A stretch of 64,000 nucleotides of DNA from an uncultured SAR86 cluster bacterium (GCA_902522825.1 CABYXE010000001.1:62001-126000); one strand, 5' to 3'; shown: positions 9,363 through 24,419, counted from the stretch's first letter. Translations and numbers: made by a program. The notes: generated by a model not told the origin, from the sequence alone.

Positions 9363-10856
9363 ATGGCAGATAATAGCTTACTCATAATTCTTGGCAACCA
9401 ATTATTTCCATTGTCGGAAATTAAAAAAACAAAAACAAAGAAGATCTTTATGAAAGAGGATCTAGGTCTTTGTACTAATTACAAGCATCATAAACTTAAA
9501 ATTTTATTTTTTCTTTCTGCAATGAGACAGTATAAAGATCTTCTTCAAAGCAATGGATATGAAGTCATTTACCATGCGATCGATAATGTTGTTTTTGAAG
9601 AAAATTACTTAAAGGTCCTAAAAAAAGAAATAAAAGATAGGAAAATATCAAAGCTTACTTATTTTGAAATTGAAGATAATGAGTTCCAAGCTGATTTTAA
9701 AAAGTTTATTGAAAAGGAAAAAATAGAATCAGAAGAGTTTTATTCTCCAATGTTTCTATGTAAAAAAAATGAATTTAAAGATTTTTTTGGAAATAAAAGT
9801 TTGAGGATGAGTAGTTTTTATCAAATGATGAGAAGGAAGCATAATCTACTAATGGATGGGGATAAACCTAGAGGAGATAAGTGGTCTTTTGATGCTGAAA
9901 ATAGAAAAAAATTGCCAAAAAATATTGAGATTCCTGTCTTGCCTAAATTAAAGTCATCTAAATATAATTCAAACTTGTCCAAAATTATTCACACTAAGTT
10001 TGAAGATCATCCAGGAAATATCGAGAATGTGTGGTTTCCGACTAATAGGTCAGATTCGCTAAAGTGGCTTAAAAATTTTTTAAAGGAAAGATTTAAATCT
10101 TTTGGAGATTACGAAGATGCTATTGATTCAGAACATAATTTTATTTTTCATAGCGCTTTAAGCCCCCTTCTTAATATAGGTCTTTTAACACCTGCTGAGA
10201 TAATCTCTGAAACCATCAAATATTCAGAAAAAAATAATATTCCCTTAAATTCCTTGGAAGGATTTATTAGACAGATAATAGGCTGGAGGGAATTTATAAG
10301 AGGTACTTATCATTTAAAAGGTGATGAAGAAAGACAGTCAAACTTTTTTAATCATCATGGCAAACTCCATGAATCATGGTATTTAGGTGATACTGGAATT
10401 CCGCCACTTGATGATGCAATTAAAGATTGTCTTAACTATGGATACACTCATCATATTCCTAGACTAATGATCATAAGCAATCTTATGACTCTTTCTAGAA
10501 TTCATCCTGAAGAAATATATAAATGGTTCATGGAAATGTTTATAGATTCCTCTGAGTGGGTAATGGTTCCAAACGTTTTTGGCATGGGCACTTTTGCTGA
10601 TGGTGGGATATTTGCTACTAAACCTTATTCATGTGGTTCAAATTATTTACTCAAGATGAGTAACTACAAAAAAGGACCATGGTGTGATGTTGTAGATGGT
10701 TTGTACTGGAAATTCATGAGTGACAATAAGAAATTTTTTTCTTCAAACCCACGTTTATCTATTTTGCCAAGATCCCTAGATAGAATGAAGCCTGAACGAA
10801 AAAATTTAATTTTTAATGAAGCAGACAAATTTATTAATACCTACACATCAAAATGA
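9363..10856 (+). CDS. Cryptochrome/photolyase family protein (prokaryotic 6-4 photolyase type)
   Basis: [12 protein letters not shown]-terminus; [51 protein letters not shown]. Confidence 0.9.
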   Translation: MADNSLLIILGNQLFPLSEIKKTKTKKIFMKEDLGLCTNYKHHKLKILFFLSAMRQYKDLLQSNGYEVIYHAIDNVVFEENYLKVLKKEIKDRKISKLTYFEIEDNEFQADFKKFIEKEKIESEEFYSPMFLCKKNEFKDFFGNKSLRMSSFYQMMRRKHNLLMDGDKPRGDKWSFDAENRKKLPKNIEIPVLPKLKSSKYNSNLSKIIHTKFEDHPGNIENVWFPTNRSDSLKWLKNFLKERFKSFGDYEDAIDSEHNFIFHSALSPLLNIGLLTPAEIISETIKYSEKNNIPLNSLEGFIRQIIGWREFIRGTYHLKGDEERQSNFFNHHGKLHESWYLGDTGIPPLDDAIKDCLNYGYTHHIPRLMIISNLMTLSRIHPEEIYKWFMEMFIDSSEWVMVPNVFGMGTFADGGIFATKPYSCGSNYLLKMSNYKKGPWCDVVDGLYWKFMSDNKKFFSSNPRLSILPRSLDRMKPERKNLIFNEADKFINTYTSK

Positions 10857-10984
10857 AGAGTAAAGAAAATAAAATTTGCAAAGTTTGCAATAAGCCCTTC
10901 AGTTGGAGAAAAAAATGGGAGCGAGATTGGGAAAATGTAATTTATTGCTCTGAGAGATGCAGAAGAAATAAAAAGACTAACTGA
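10853..10984 (+). CDS. DUF2256-type small zinc-binding protein (absent from supplied ORF track)
   Basis: [43 protein letters not shown]; CxxC...CxxxC; ATGA overlap with the photolyase stop. Confidence 0.88.
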   Translation: MKSKENKICKVCNKPFSWRKKWERDWENVIYCSERCRRNKKTN

Positions 10985-11984
10985 TTCTAATTACTACCTT
11001 TCCAATCAATTCCCTATTTTCTAAAAATTCTAAAGCTTTTTTGGAGTCTATGAAATCAAAGATCTTACAAATATGTGGTCTAATTTTATTGTCTTCTGCT
11101 AATGAATTAATGATGTCTATATTTTCTCTACCTAAAAGAGGATCTCTTCTGCCAAACTCTCCAGCTCTAACCCCCACAACTGAAAATCCTTTGATTAATG
11201 GATAATTAACCGGCAAAGTTGGAATTGTTCCTCCCGCAAAACCAATTATCAGTAATCTTCCGCCCCAATTGATGCATCTGATTGACTGATCAAAAACTTC
11301 CCCCCCGACTGGATCATAAATAACGTCTGCTCCTTTTCCACCAGTTAAATCTTTAACTTTATCTTTAAAAGAGACTTCGTCATTCTCATAAATATTTATT
11401 ACTTCATCTGCTCCCCAGCTTTTAACTACTTCTAATTTTTTATCTGATGTTCCAGTCGCAATAACATTTGCTCCGTATAACTTACCTAATTGTACTGCTG
11501 CCATACCTACTCCTCCCGAAGCACCATGAACTAAAAGTGTCTCGCCTCTTTGAAGTTGCCCTCTTCTAATCAATCCTACGTAGGCCGTAAGATAGGCTGT
11601 TTTAAATGCAGCAGCTTCTTCAAATGAATAAGTTTCTGGTTTGGGAGAAATCATGGACTCAGATACGACAATAGCTTTGGCTATTGCTCCATGACCCCAG
11701 CCACCAAACATTACTTCATCGCCGACTTTATAATTTTTAACTTTCGAGCCCAGATGAGATATCACACCAGAACCTTCCATGCCCAATGCGAAAGGTAAAT
11801 TTGGTTTATTTTGATATTTTCCTTGAGTCATTAGTAGATCAGGAAAGTTTAAAGACGCAGCTTTAATATCTATTTTTACAGAATTTTCTGAAACTTTTAA
11901 AATTTCAATTTCTTTTATTGATAAGCCACTAAGATCGTCTGAAAGATTTGAACAAACAAATCCTTCAGTAAGATCTTCAGACAT
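10977..11984 (-). CDS. NADPH:quinone oxidoreductase / zinc-type alcohol dehydrogenase family protein
   Basis: [48 protein letters not shown]. Confidence 0.88.
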   Translation of the reverse strand: MSEDLTEGFVCSNLSDDLSGLSIKEIEILKVSENSVKIDIKAASLNFPDLLMTQGKYQNKPNLPFALGMEGSGVISHLGSKVKNYKVGDEVMFGGWGHGAIAKAIVVSESMISPKPETYSFEEAAAFKTAYLTAYVGLIRRGQLQRGETLLVHGASGGVGMAAVQLGKLYGANVIATGTSDKKLEVVKSWGADEVINIYENDEVSFKDKVKDLTGGKGADVIYDPVGGEVFDQSIRCINWGGRLLIIGFAGGTIPTLPVNYPLIKGFSVVGVRAGEFGRRDPLLGRENIDIINSLAEDNKIRPHICKIFDFIDSKKALEFLENRELIGKVVIRIS

Positions 11985-11998
11985 TTGGGAGACTATTG

Positions 11999-13261
11999 TT
12001 AAGCTTCAGCTGCTTTAGCTTTATCCTCAATATTAGTCACTCTAGCCGCTTGATGCTTGCTAAGTTCTATCCTTGCAATAGTTCTACGATGAACTTCATC
12101 TGGACCATCTGCCAGTCTCAAGGTTCTCATTCCTGAATACATTCTAGCTAAAGGCGTATCTTGTGAAACTCCCTCTCCACCATGCATTTGAATAGCTTTA
12201 TCAATAACAGCTAAAGCCATTTTAGGAACTGCAACTTTAATTTGTGCAATGTCAGATTTAGCGATTTTGTTACCTAATTTATCCATGCGATCTGCTGCTC
12301 TATAAGTTAACAATCTGCACATTTCAATTTCAGTTCTGCAATCTGCGATGATGTCGTAATTACCACCCAATTCAGCCAAGGGTTTATTGAATGCAATTCT
12401 ATCTAATGATCTTTTGCAAAGTAAATCCAAAGCTCTTTCTGCTACACCAATTGTTCTCATACAATGATGAATACGGCCTGGGCCCAAGCGTCCTTGCGCA
12501 ATTTCAAATCCCCTTCCCTCGCCTAAAATCATATTTGATTTAGGCACTCGAACATCAGTGAATTTCATATGAGCATGTCCGTGAGGAGCGTCATCATTTC
12601 CAAATACTTTCATCATTCTTAAGACTTCAACTCCAGGAGTATCCATAGGAACTAAAACTTGTGACTGTCTTTGATGCTTAGGATTATCTGGGTTTGAAAC
12701 ACCCATAAAGATAATGATTTTGCATCTTGGATCACCGGCACCTGAAGTCCACCACTTCTCACCGTTAATAACGTATTCGTCGCCGTCTTCAACTATAGAG
12801 CTACAAATATTAGTAGCATCTGAGGAAGCGACATTAGGTTCAGTCATTCCAAAAGCAGATCTAATTTCACCTGCAAGCAATGGTTCTAGCCATTCTCTTT
12901 TTTGTTCATCAGTTCCGTATTTATCAATTACTTCCATATTCCCTGTATCAGGAGCAGAGCAATTAAAAACTTCTGAAGCAATGCCAACTGTACCCATCAA
13001 TTCTGATAAAGGTGCATATTCTAAATTTGTAAGACCATAGCCATATTCGGATTCTGGTAAAAATAAATTCCATAGACCAGCTTTTTTAGCTTTTTCTTTA
13101 AGCTCATCTAAAACTGGAGGTTGTTCCCATCTGTTTCCATTAGCGCTCATCTCTTCGTGCTGTTGGTGATAAGTAATTTCACCTTCGTAAAGGTGATCGT
13201 CCATAAACTGTTGTATTTTTCCTAAGATTTCTTTCGTTTTATCTGAATGTTCAAAATCCAT
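11999..13261 (-). CDS. Acyl-CoA dehydrogenase family protein
   Basis: [49 protein letters not shown]. Confidence 0.92.
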   Translation of the reverse strand: MDFEHSDKTKEILGKIQQFMDDHLYEGEITYHQQHEEMSANGNRWEQPPVLDELKEKAKKAGLWNLFLPESEYGYGLTNLEYAPLSELMGTVGIASEVFNCSAPDTGNMEVIDKYGTDEQKREWLEPLLAGEIRSAFGMTEPNVASSDATNICSSIVEDGDEYVINGEKWWTSGAGDPRCKIIIFMGVSNPDNPKHQRQSQVLVPMDTPGVEVLRMMKVFGNDDAPHGHAHMKFTDVRVPKSNMILGEGRGFEIAQGRLGPGRIHHCMRTIGVAERALDLLCKRSLDRIAFNKPLAELGGNYDIIADCRTEIEMCRLLTYRAADRMDKLGNKIAKSDIAQIKVAVPKMALAVIDKAIQMHGGEGVSQDTPLARMYSGMRTLRLADGPDEVHRRTIARIELSKHQAARVTNIEDKAKAAEA

Positions 13262-13361
13262 TGTTTTCTCCTTTTTACCTTTTATTTATTATCAAAATTC
13301 TACATCTTTCAAGAACTTTTAGTAAGATAAATATCATATTTAAACTAATTGGAATATTTAA

Positions 13362-14123
13362 ATGATTAAGTCCTTAGACAGAATCTCTTATCTTACAAAC
13401 TCTTTAGAACAAACCGAAAAAACTTTTTCAGCTTTTTTTAATTCAAACCCATCGAAAAAAATAGTTTCAAAGGATAGAAACTATGAATCGTTGCTATATA
13501 TTTTTGAAAATATCAATTTTGAAATTATCAAAAAAAGTGAAGACTCACCCAAAGAAGATAAGTTAAGTGGTTTTTCTATGTTATCCGACGATCTAACAAG
13601 TCTAAATATCTCAACTTCATACGATAAATATGAAAATAACGAAGAATCCAACGAAAAAGTCCAATTAGTTAAGTCTATAAGCATAAATCAGTCTCCAGAC
13701 TTTCAGTTGTCTGTGAATGAATATGAGTATTCAAATGTAAGTCCTACAATCGAGAATAATTTATTCGCCTTGGATCATCTTGTTCTGACAACTAATAAAA
13801 GTGATGAATTAATAAACCTTTATGAAAAAGAGCTAGGTATTAGACTTGCTTTAGATCAATTCGTTGAAAAATGGGGAGGTCGAATGCTTTTTTTTAGAAC
13901 TGGGCAAGCAACTATTGAAGTAATTGATAATAAAGTTGAAGGCAATGATCAATTTTGGGGTCTGGCATGGAAGACAAAAGATATTAGAAAAAAAAGAGAA
14001 TACCTTATTAAAAATGGATTCAACGTCAGTGATGTTAAAGACGGTAGAAAAAAAGATACTTTGGTTGCAACAGTTAAATTTGACGAGATTAAAATACCTA
14101 CCCTTCTAGTAGAACATTTATAG
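13362..14123 (+). CDS. VOC (glyoxalase-like) family protein, two-domain
   Basis: LDRISYLTNSLEQTEKTF and ALDHLVLTTNKSDELINLYEKELGIRLALDQ repeats of the VOC fold. Confidence 0.75.
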   Translation: MIKSLDRISYLTNSLEQTEKTFSAFFNSNPSKKIVSKDRNYESLLYIFENINFEIIKKSEDSPKEDKLSGFSMLSDDLTSLNISTSYDKYENNEESNEKVQLVKSISINQSPDFQLSVNEYEYSNVSPTIENNLFALDHLVLTTNKSDELINLYEKELGIRLALDQFVEKWGGRMLFFRTGQATIEVIDNKVEGNDQFWGLAWKTKDIRKKREYLIKNGFNVSDVKDGRKKDTLVATVKFDEIKIPTLLVEHL

Positions 14124-14819
14124 TAATGCTATCTCTTTGAAACTTTTCTCGATTAAATTGCCTTTTTCCGAAGTCACTTCATAAGAACCTTTATCCTTTT
14201 TAAAAATTACAGATTTAAATTGTGTATCGTTTTTGATATGCAAAGCTGCACCGCCATCAACGGCAAGAACATTTTTTAACTTCTTTGAAAGGATTAACTT
14301 TTTCACTGTTGGCTTTCTTTCAGGCTCTTCGTCGTAATGAGGACAACAAGTTCCTTTAATAAAATTCATGCAAGGCATTACTTTTAAATTTGAACCCCAT
14401 GAGTCCGTAATGCCATTTTGGAACCAGCAAATAGCTCCTGCACTGACGCCGCTCATAACTACTCCTTCTTTGTAAGCTTTTTTAAGAATCTTATCTAAAC
14501 CCCATTCTTTCCATACCGCCAACATGCTTTTAGTATTTCCTCCGCCTACAAAAATCGCGTCTTGATTAAAAATAAGTTTTTTTAGATCTGGAGTTCTTTT
14601 AAAAAAATCCAAATGCGAGGGATTGCAATTAAGTTTAGAAAAGGTTGCATAATAATTAACTTTATATGCTTCATTATCGCCAGTGGCAGTAGGTATGAAA
14701 CAAATGTCAGGGATCTTTTTTTTTGTTTGTTTGAGTATGTATTCTTCAATAACTCCTTCTCCTGGATTCCGGCCAAAGCCGCCCCCGCCAATAGCAATAA
14801 TGTTTCTGTCTTTAGACAT
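14118..14819 (-). CDS. Peptidase E-like (S51 family) protein
   Basis: IFVGGGNTKSMLAVWKEWGLD, VMSGVSAGAICWF motifs. Confidence 0.85.
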   Translation of the reverse strand: MSKDRNIIAIGGGGFGRNPGEGVIEEYILKQTKKKIPDICFIPTATGDNEAYKVNYYATFSKLNCNPSHLDFFKRTPDLKKLIFNQDAIFVGGGNTKSMLAVWKEWGLDKILKKAYKEGVVMSGVSAGAICWFQNGITDSWGSNLKVMPCMNFIKGTCCPHYDEEPERKPTVKKLILSKKLKNVLAVDGGAALHIKNDTQFKSVIFKKDKGSYEVTSEKGNLIEKSFKEIALL

Positions 14820-14834
14820 TTATTAATAATATCT

Positions 14835-14920
14835 TGGTGCGCATAGAGGGAGTCGAACCCCCACACCTTGCGGCACTGGTACCTAAAACCAGCGTGTCTA
14901 CCAATTCCACCATATGCGCA
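14835..14920 (-). tRNA. tRNA-Leu (TAG)
   Basis: Reverse complement TGCGCATATGGTGGAATTGGTAGACACGCTGGTTTTAGGTACCAGTGCCGCAAGGTGTGGGGGTTCGACTCCCTCTATGCGCACCA; long variable arm, anticodon TAG. Confidence 0.92.
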
Positions 14921-14945
14921 TATAAAAGATCGATAAGTTTAACCA

Positions 14946-15578
14946 TTATTCAGTCTCGATCAAGGCAGGTTTAGCACTTAACTCTTCTTGAATATCTAAA
15001 ATAGATTGATTTGTTTGTTTTCTGTAAGCATCGACAGATTGAACTGCCTCTTCTAACTCAGCCAATCTTTCAGAATAAGTTCTACTATTGAGTTCAAATG
15101 ATGACAATTTAGCCAAACGCTTTTTCATACCTTTTAAAGACTCTTCAATGTTTTCTAGCGTTTGAGTATTCGAAGTTGAGTTATTTTGTATTTCAAAAAT
15201 CTCATTACTAATAACTTTATTTTGCTCAGATAAAACTGAAATATCTTTTTTATTTCTTTTATTGCTTAAATCCCAAAGTTTTCTTATTTCGCGATTTATA
15301 ATTTTTAGATCTGCTAAGAGTGTTTCTATGTTTTCTTCGGAAGAATCTGAACTAGACTGAACATTCTCTTCTAACGAAATTAGTCTATTGTTAATCTTAA
15401 CTAAATTGTCTTGTTGTGCAGAAATACCAAAGTATGTCCAACTAAAAGTTGCCACAATTATGACTGTTACAACCAAATAAAAGATTAAATCTTTTGGCGG
15501 TACCTGGCTAGAGACAAATATTTTTCTAGTAGATAGATTTCTATCAGACTTTTTATCTTTTAATTCGTCTTGATTCAT
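14946..15578 (-). CDS. Membrane-anchored coiled-coil protein, unknown function
   Basis: Single TM segment (LIFYLVVTVIIVATFSWTYFGI) followed by Glu/Lys/Ser-rich heptad-like region. Confidence 0.6.
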   Translation of the reverse strand: MNQDELKDKKSDRNLSTRKIFVSSQVPPKDLIFYLVVTVIIVATFSWTYFGISAQQDNLVKINNRLISLEENVQSSSDSSEENIETLLADLKIINREIRKLWDLSNKRNKKDISVLSEQNKVISNEIFEIQNNSTSNTQTLENIEESLKGMKKRLAKLSSFELNSRTYSERLAELEEAVQSVDAYRKQTNQSILDIQEELSAKPALIETE

Positions 15579-15671
15579 TGTAAATTTATGTCCCAATTAA
15601 GACATTTTAAGTTTTCTTTGATTGGTTGTAACTACTTAAGTAAGGTGAAGGCCTTATAAAATGGAGAAGAG

Positions 15672-16781
15672 ATGAATTTTAGTTTTTCAAACGAGCAAAT
15701 ATTAATGCAAGAAGAGGTAAAAAAGCTTCTTGATAAAGAAAATTCTGTAAAAAGAAATAGAACAATTTTAGAAGGAGATGAAAAGTTTGATGAAGAACTC
15801 TGGAAATCTCTTGTCGCTATGGGCTTAACTGCCACAACCATTCCAGAAGAATATGGCGGAATTGGAATGGGTTTTCTTGAGTTATGCGTCATTGCAGAAG
15901 AATTAGGTAGAGGCATTGCACCAGTTCCCTTCTCTTCAAGCGTTTATCTTGCAACTACCGGCATTCTAAATTCATCTAATGAAGAGGTGAAAAAAGAATA
16001 TCTTCCTAAATTAGCAGGTGGAGAAATAATTGGTACGTTTGCTCATTCAGAAAAAACGTCTTTTCCAGATGAATCAGGTATATCCGTTTCTGCAAGTGGA
16101 AATGAAATTTCTGGACAAAAAATTGCAGTGCCTGATGGAGATATTGCTGATTTTGCAATCGTCTCAGCGAGTACTGGAAAAAATGTCGGCCTTTTCTTAG
16201 TAAATTTAAAAGATGATAGTGTTGCTATAGAAACTTTAGATACTTTTGACCCTTCAAGATCTCATGCCAATATTACTTTTAATAATGCAGAAGGAATTTT
16301 ATTACAAGATGATGCTTGGTCTTCTATTGAAAAATTACTTGATCAATCAGCTGTGCTTTTTGCTTTTGAACAAGTTGGTGGTGCTGAGGCCGCAATGAAT
16401 ATGGCCAAAGAATACGCTATGGGAAGATATGCATTTGGAAGAGCGATAGCTTCCTTTCAAGCCATTAAACATAAGGTTGCTGATATGTATGTTTCTCTGC
16501 AACTTGCTAGATCAAATTGCTACTACGGAGCTTGGGCTTTAAGTAATGACTCTTCAGAATTACCAACTGCGGCAGCGACTGCTCGGGTAAGTGCGACAAA
16601 GGCTTTTTACGAGTGTTCTAAAGAAAATATTCAGACTCATGGAGGTATGGGTGCTACTTGGGAATTTGATTGCCACCTTTTTTACAGGCGCGCAAGGCTA
16701 CTTTCAAGCAATATAGGCAGTCAAGGAATATGGAAAGATAAATTAATTACATCGCTGGAAAAAAGTAATTCACCAGCTTAA
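15672..16781 (+). CDS. Acyl-CoA dehydrogenase family protein
   Basis: ATTIPEEYGGIGMGFLELCVIAEELG; GRYAFGRAIASFQAIKHKVADM; QTHGGMGATWEFDCHLFYRRAR. Confidence 0.92.
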   Translation: MNFSFSNEQILMQEEVKKLLDKENSVKRNRTILEGDEKFDEELWKSLVAMGLTATTIPEEYGGIGMGFLELCVIAEELGRGIAPVPFSSSVYLATTGILNSSNEEVKKEYLPKLAGGEIIGTFAHSEKTSFPDESGISVSASGNEISGQKIAVPDGDIADFAIVSASTGKNVGLFLVNLKDDSVAIETLDTFDPSRSHANITFNNAEGILLQDDAWSSIEKLLDQSAVLFAFEQVGGAEAAMNMAKEYAMGRYAFGRAIASFQAIKHKVADMYVSLQLARSNCYYGAWALSNDSSELPTAAATARVSATKAFYECSKENIQTHGGMGATWEFDCHLFYRRARLLSSNIGSQGIWKDKLITSLEKSNSPA

Positions 16782-16806
16782 AATAGAAAAATATTAGGAG
16801 ATTATT

Positions 16807-18035
16807 ATGGATTTTAACGATACTAAAAATGAAGCTCAATTTAGAGAAGAAGCAAGTACTTGGTTAAGTAACAATGCTGAAAAAAAACAGCATGCAAGAG
16901 ATATTTATAAAGCAGCCGGTATACCGGGCGATGGTAGTGCTTTAAATGATGCTAAAAATTGGCAAGAGAAACTCTATGAAGCAGGATGGGCTTGTCTACA
17001 TTGGCCAAAAGATTATGGTGGAAGGGACGCTTCTCCAATGGAAAGAGTCATCTGGAGTCAAGAAATGTCTAAATATAAAGTACCAGGTGGTTATTTTGAA
17101 ATAGGACAAGGTATGGCTGGACCAGTTTTAATGACCTATGCAACCGAAGAACAAAAACAAAGGTATTTGCCCCCAATGGCTAAGGGTGAAGAAGTCTGGT
17201 GTCAATTATTTAGTGAACCTGGAGCTGGATCTGACTTAGCAGGTATTAAAACAAAAGCCGAATTAGATGGAGATACATGGACTATTAATGGTCAAAAAGT
17301 TTGGACTTCTGGAGCACAGTTTAGTGACTATGGAATCCTAGTTACAAGAAGTGATTTTTCTGCTCCTAAGCATAAAGGTTTAACTTACTTTTTCCTTGAT
17401 ATGAAATCTCCAGGAATCGAAATAAGACCTATCAAACAAATTACAGGTGGTTCTGGGTTTAATGAAGTTTATTTTACTGATGTAAAAATTCCTGACTCAC
17501 AAAGATTAGGAGAAGTTGGTGACGGTTGGAAAGTTTCTCTAACAACATTAATGAATGAAAGACTTGCTGTTGGAGATGCTTCCGGAGTAGATTTTCAAGA
17601 AATTTTTGATCTAGCTAAAGAGCAAGATTTTAATGGCGACCAAGCTATTAAAAATGGCTCAGTTAGAGAAAAGCTTGCTGACTGGTATTGTGAACAGTCT
17701 GGATTGAAATATACAAAAATGAGAAATATTTCTGCCTTATCGCAAGGAAGTACTCCAGGTCCTGAAGCTTCCATAACAAAAATTGTTAGCGCAAATAAAC
17801 TTCAAGATATCGCAAACTTCGGTATGGATTTAATGGATAGTGGTTCAATTGTCAGAGATGATGACACTTCAGCGCTTTTTCAAGGCAGTCTTTTAGGCGC
17901 CCCGTTGATCCGAATAGCGGGTGGTACGGATGAAGTCTTAAAAAATATTATTGCTGAACAAGTTTTAGGCATGCCTCAAGATGTAAGGGTAGATAAGAAT
18001 GTTCCTTTTAATGAAATTCCTACTGGCACAAAGAA

Positions 18036-18039
<4 letters not shown>
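16807..18039 (+). CDS. Acyl-CoA dehydrogenase family protein
   Basis: WPKDYGGRDASPMERVIWSQE; QLFSEPGAGSDLAGIKTKA; GQKVWTSGAQFSDYG; RIAGGTDEVLKNIIAEQVLG. Confidence 0.93.
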
Positions 18040-21340
<3,301 letters not shown>

Positions 21341-21344
<4 letters not shown>

Positions 21345-23773
21345 ATCGCAGCTAATTTCATTGCCTCATCAACATCTACCGAAACTAGCCTGGAAACACC
21401 TGGTTCCTGCATGGTCACACCTAAAAGATGCTTGCTCTTCTCCATAGAGATTTTATTATGAGTTACAAAAATAAATTGGACTCGATCAGACATCTCCTCA
21501 ACCATCGAGATAAATCTTGCCGCATTGAAATCGTCTAAAGGCGCATCAACTTCATCTAAAATGCAAAAAGGAGCTGGATTTAGGGCAAAGAAAGAGAAAA
21601 CTAGCGCTATTGCTGAAAGTGCTTTTTCTCCTCCAGAAAGTTGAGATACGTTTACATTTTTTTTACCAGGAGGCATTGCTCTAAATAGAACTCCAGCTTC
21701 TAAAAGATCTTCGCTTGTAAGCTCCAAGTTTGCATGACCACCACCAAAAAGTTTTGGAAAAAGCTCGCCTACTTTTAAGTTTAATTGATCCAAAGTATCT
21801 TTAAATTTTGTTTTTGATTCCAAATCAATTTTTTTAATTGCATTTTGTAAAGTAGTGAGTGCTTTCTCTAATTCAGCAAACTGAGACTCTATTTCATTTT
21901 TTCTCTCTTCTTCGATTTTATATTCTTCAGCTGCTGCTAAATTTATAGGTCCAATCCTTGATATTGATGATTCTATTTTAGAAATTTCATTGATGAGATT
22001 ATCTTCGGATTCATCATTATCAAGTTGTTTTAATAATTCTTCTAAAATAAAGTCGTCTTTTTCTAATTGCTTAAAATAAATTTCTGCTTCAGATATATAG
22101 CCTTGTCTTTTTAATTTAGAGTCTTGTGAATCAGATCTAATTTTTTCAATAGAAATATCAACTTCGTGGGACTTTCTTTCGTTTTGTCTTATCTGCTCTG
22201 AAATATCAGAAAATTTTGTTCTTCTATCAGAAAGATCTCCCTCAACATTTGCTCTCGAATCTAGCAAAGGCTTCATATCTTTCTCTAATTCAGATATTGG
22301 TTGAGTTAGTTCTTCAAGCTGCTTATTGCAAGATTCAAGATTATTATTAGTTAAATGTTCTTGCTCATCAAAAGATGCTAGGTCACTTGATATAGTTGCA
22401 AGACTAACCTTAAGATTGGTAATTTCTCCACTCAAGGATAACAAGTCATTTTTTTGAGCTATAAATTTTTCTTCTTGATAGTCTTCTTGTTTTTCTAAAA
22501 TTTCATTTAATCTAGATAACTTTTCTTCAAATTTTTCTAAATCTACAATTATTGGGTTCAAGTCTTCACTAGTCTTAGAATCAAAATTAAGTTTAAAATT
22601 CTTAACACTATTCATTAAATTAGATTGTTCAATAAGAATTTGTTTCAAAATAAAAACTGGTGACATTGCTCCATCTAGTTTTGAAATTGAAGCGTCCATT
22701 TTTTCTAGTTGAGGTTCTTTTTCTGCAAGATCAAAATTTAGTTTTTCCATTTTTTCTAAAAAGGAAACTTTTTTATCGGCTATGTTTAATAGGGTTTCTT
22801 TGTGTGATTGTATTTCAAGATTTAGCTCATTTTTTTTCTCCTTTAGAAAAACTAATTGTTGCTCAGATTTTGAAAGGTTAGCTCCGCTAGAATAAAAATC
22901 TTCTTGAATGGAATCTATTTCTAATTGCAGCTCATTTTGTTTTGCTCTAAAGGTTTCAATTGAGGTTAATAAAGTTTGCTTTTCGCTTTGCAATTTCTCT
23001 ATTTCTAGTTCTGTTTGTTTTACACTTAAATCTAATTTAGATGCAGCTTCATTTCTTGCTTGCCAACTAAAAGCTTTCAATAATCCGTTTAATTTTTTTT
23101 CTTTCTCCTTTAAAAAATTGTATTTCTCAGCCGATTTAACTTGTTGGTTTAGTTTTACTAAAGTCCTTTCAATTTCTTCTCTTAAATCAGAAACTCTATT
23201 TAGGTTTTCTCTTGTTTTTTTAATTCTAGACTCTGTTTCTTTTTTTCTTTCCCTATAAATCGAAATACCTGCTACTTCCTCTATATAGGCCCTCAATTCT
23301 TCTGGCTTAGAACTTATTAGCTTAGTTGCCATTTCCTGTTCAATAACAGCATAACTTCTTGGCCCTAGCCCTGTTCCTAAAAAGATATCTGTAATATCTT
23401 TTCTTCTGCATTCAGATCCATTCAAAGAATAAGTGGATTTTCCATCTAAATCTAAGACCCTTTTTACAGAGATTTCTGAATAAGAAGAGTATTCTCCACC
23501 TAATCTTCCTTGATCATTATTAAAAAGTAGTTCTACTGAAGCTCTGCTAGATGGAGCTCTTGATGAAGAGCCATTGAAAATTACATCTGCCATTGATTCT
23601 CCTCTCAAGTTTTTAGCAGAAATTTCACCCATTACCCATCTAACCGCATCGATAATATTAGATTTACCGCACCCATTAGGGCCAACTACGCCTGACATGC
23701 TGGAGGGGAGGCTAATTTTCGTTGGATCAACGAAAGATTTAAAACCTGAAAGACTAATATTTTTTAATCGCAT
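21341..23773 (-). CDS. smc: Chromosome segregation protein SMC (short, apparently hingeless)
   Basis: SGVVGPNGCGKSNIIDAVRWVMGE Walker A; ISRIGPINLAAAEEY; QLSGGEKALSAIALVF signature; CILDEVDAPLDD Walker B; only 810 aa. Confidence 0.9.
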
Positions 23774-23810
23774 ATGTAGCTTTAAAGCTATATTTTAAAC
23801 GATTTATTAC

Positions 23811-24419
23811 CTATTTACTGTTGTTATTTTGTTTTATTTCTAATTCTTTTAACGCAGAATTCATGACTATAATTAAGGATTTTTTTTGATCTTCACTTGT
23901 TACATTTTCAAGCGCGATAGACCAGTTTTTAAGAGCTTCCTCAAACTTACTTTGACTAAACAAATAAAGCCCATTCATTGTTAAAGCTTTATGATTAGAA
24001 GGATCTAAAAATAATGACTTACTTAAAGCCTTTAAAACGTCTTTATTAAATGAAAGATTATTTAAAAGATATTGAACTTCTGCAAATGAGGCATAAAGCT
24101 CAGAATCAGCCTGACTAGGAAAATTCTGAATATAGTTTTCTAAGACTTTGTATGATTGAGCGTAATATCCATCTGCTAATAAATTCATTGCTAAAAGACT
24201 TAATTCAGAAGAGGAAATATTATTTATTTGAAGTAATTCATCAATCCTGTTGTCTAATTCAATAATATAATTTAGATCTTTTTCTGATTCATAGAATGTT
24301 TTAAATGATTGTTTGGTTAGATTGTCAAAGCCGCCGATAAATAAGTAAACAATCAAAGTAAAGATAATCAAAGAAAACAAAAGAACCTTATTTGTCATTT
24401 TTTTATCAGAACCAAACAA
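23811..24419 (-). CDS. ccmI: Cytochrome c biogenesis TPR protein CcmI-like (reduced)
   Basis: N-terminal TM and TPR-like repeats (KALTMNGLYLFSQSKFEEALKNWSIALE), at the end of the ccm operon. Confidence 0.75.
   Translation of the reverse strand: MFGSDKKMTNKVLLFSLIIFTLIVYLFIGGFDNLTKQSFKTFYESEKDLNYIIELDNRIDELLQINNISSSELSLLAMNLLADGYYAQSYKVLENYIQNFPSQADSELYASFAEVQYLLNNLSFNKDVLKALSKSLFLDPSNHKALTMNGLYLFSQSKFEEALKNWSIALENVTSEDQKKSLIIVMNSALKELEIKQNNNSK

Noticed and set aside
12714-13040. 108-aa plus-strand ORF
   Set aside because: Antisense to a well-supported acyl-CoA dehydrogenase.
13924-14109. 61-aa plus-strand ORF
   Set aside because: Out-of-frame ORF inside the VOC protein gene.
14582-14866. 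94-aa minus-strand ORF
   Set aside because: Alternate frame of the peptidase E-like gene, running into tRNA-Leu.
15632-15916. 94-aa minus-strand ORF
   Set aside because: Antisense to an acyl-CoA dehydrogenase start region.
22660-23258. Plus-strand ORFs of 73 and 116 aa within smc
   Set aside because: Antisense to coiled-coil coding sequence; low-complexity Ser/Phe/Leu-rich products typical of the reverse strand of Lys/Glu-rich genes. Not evidence of a split smc.
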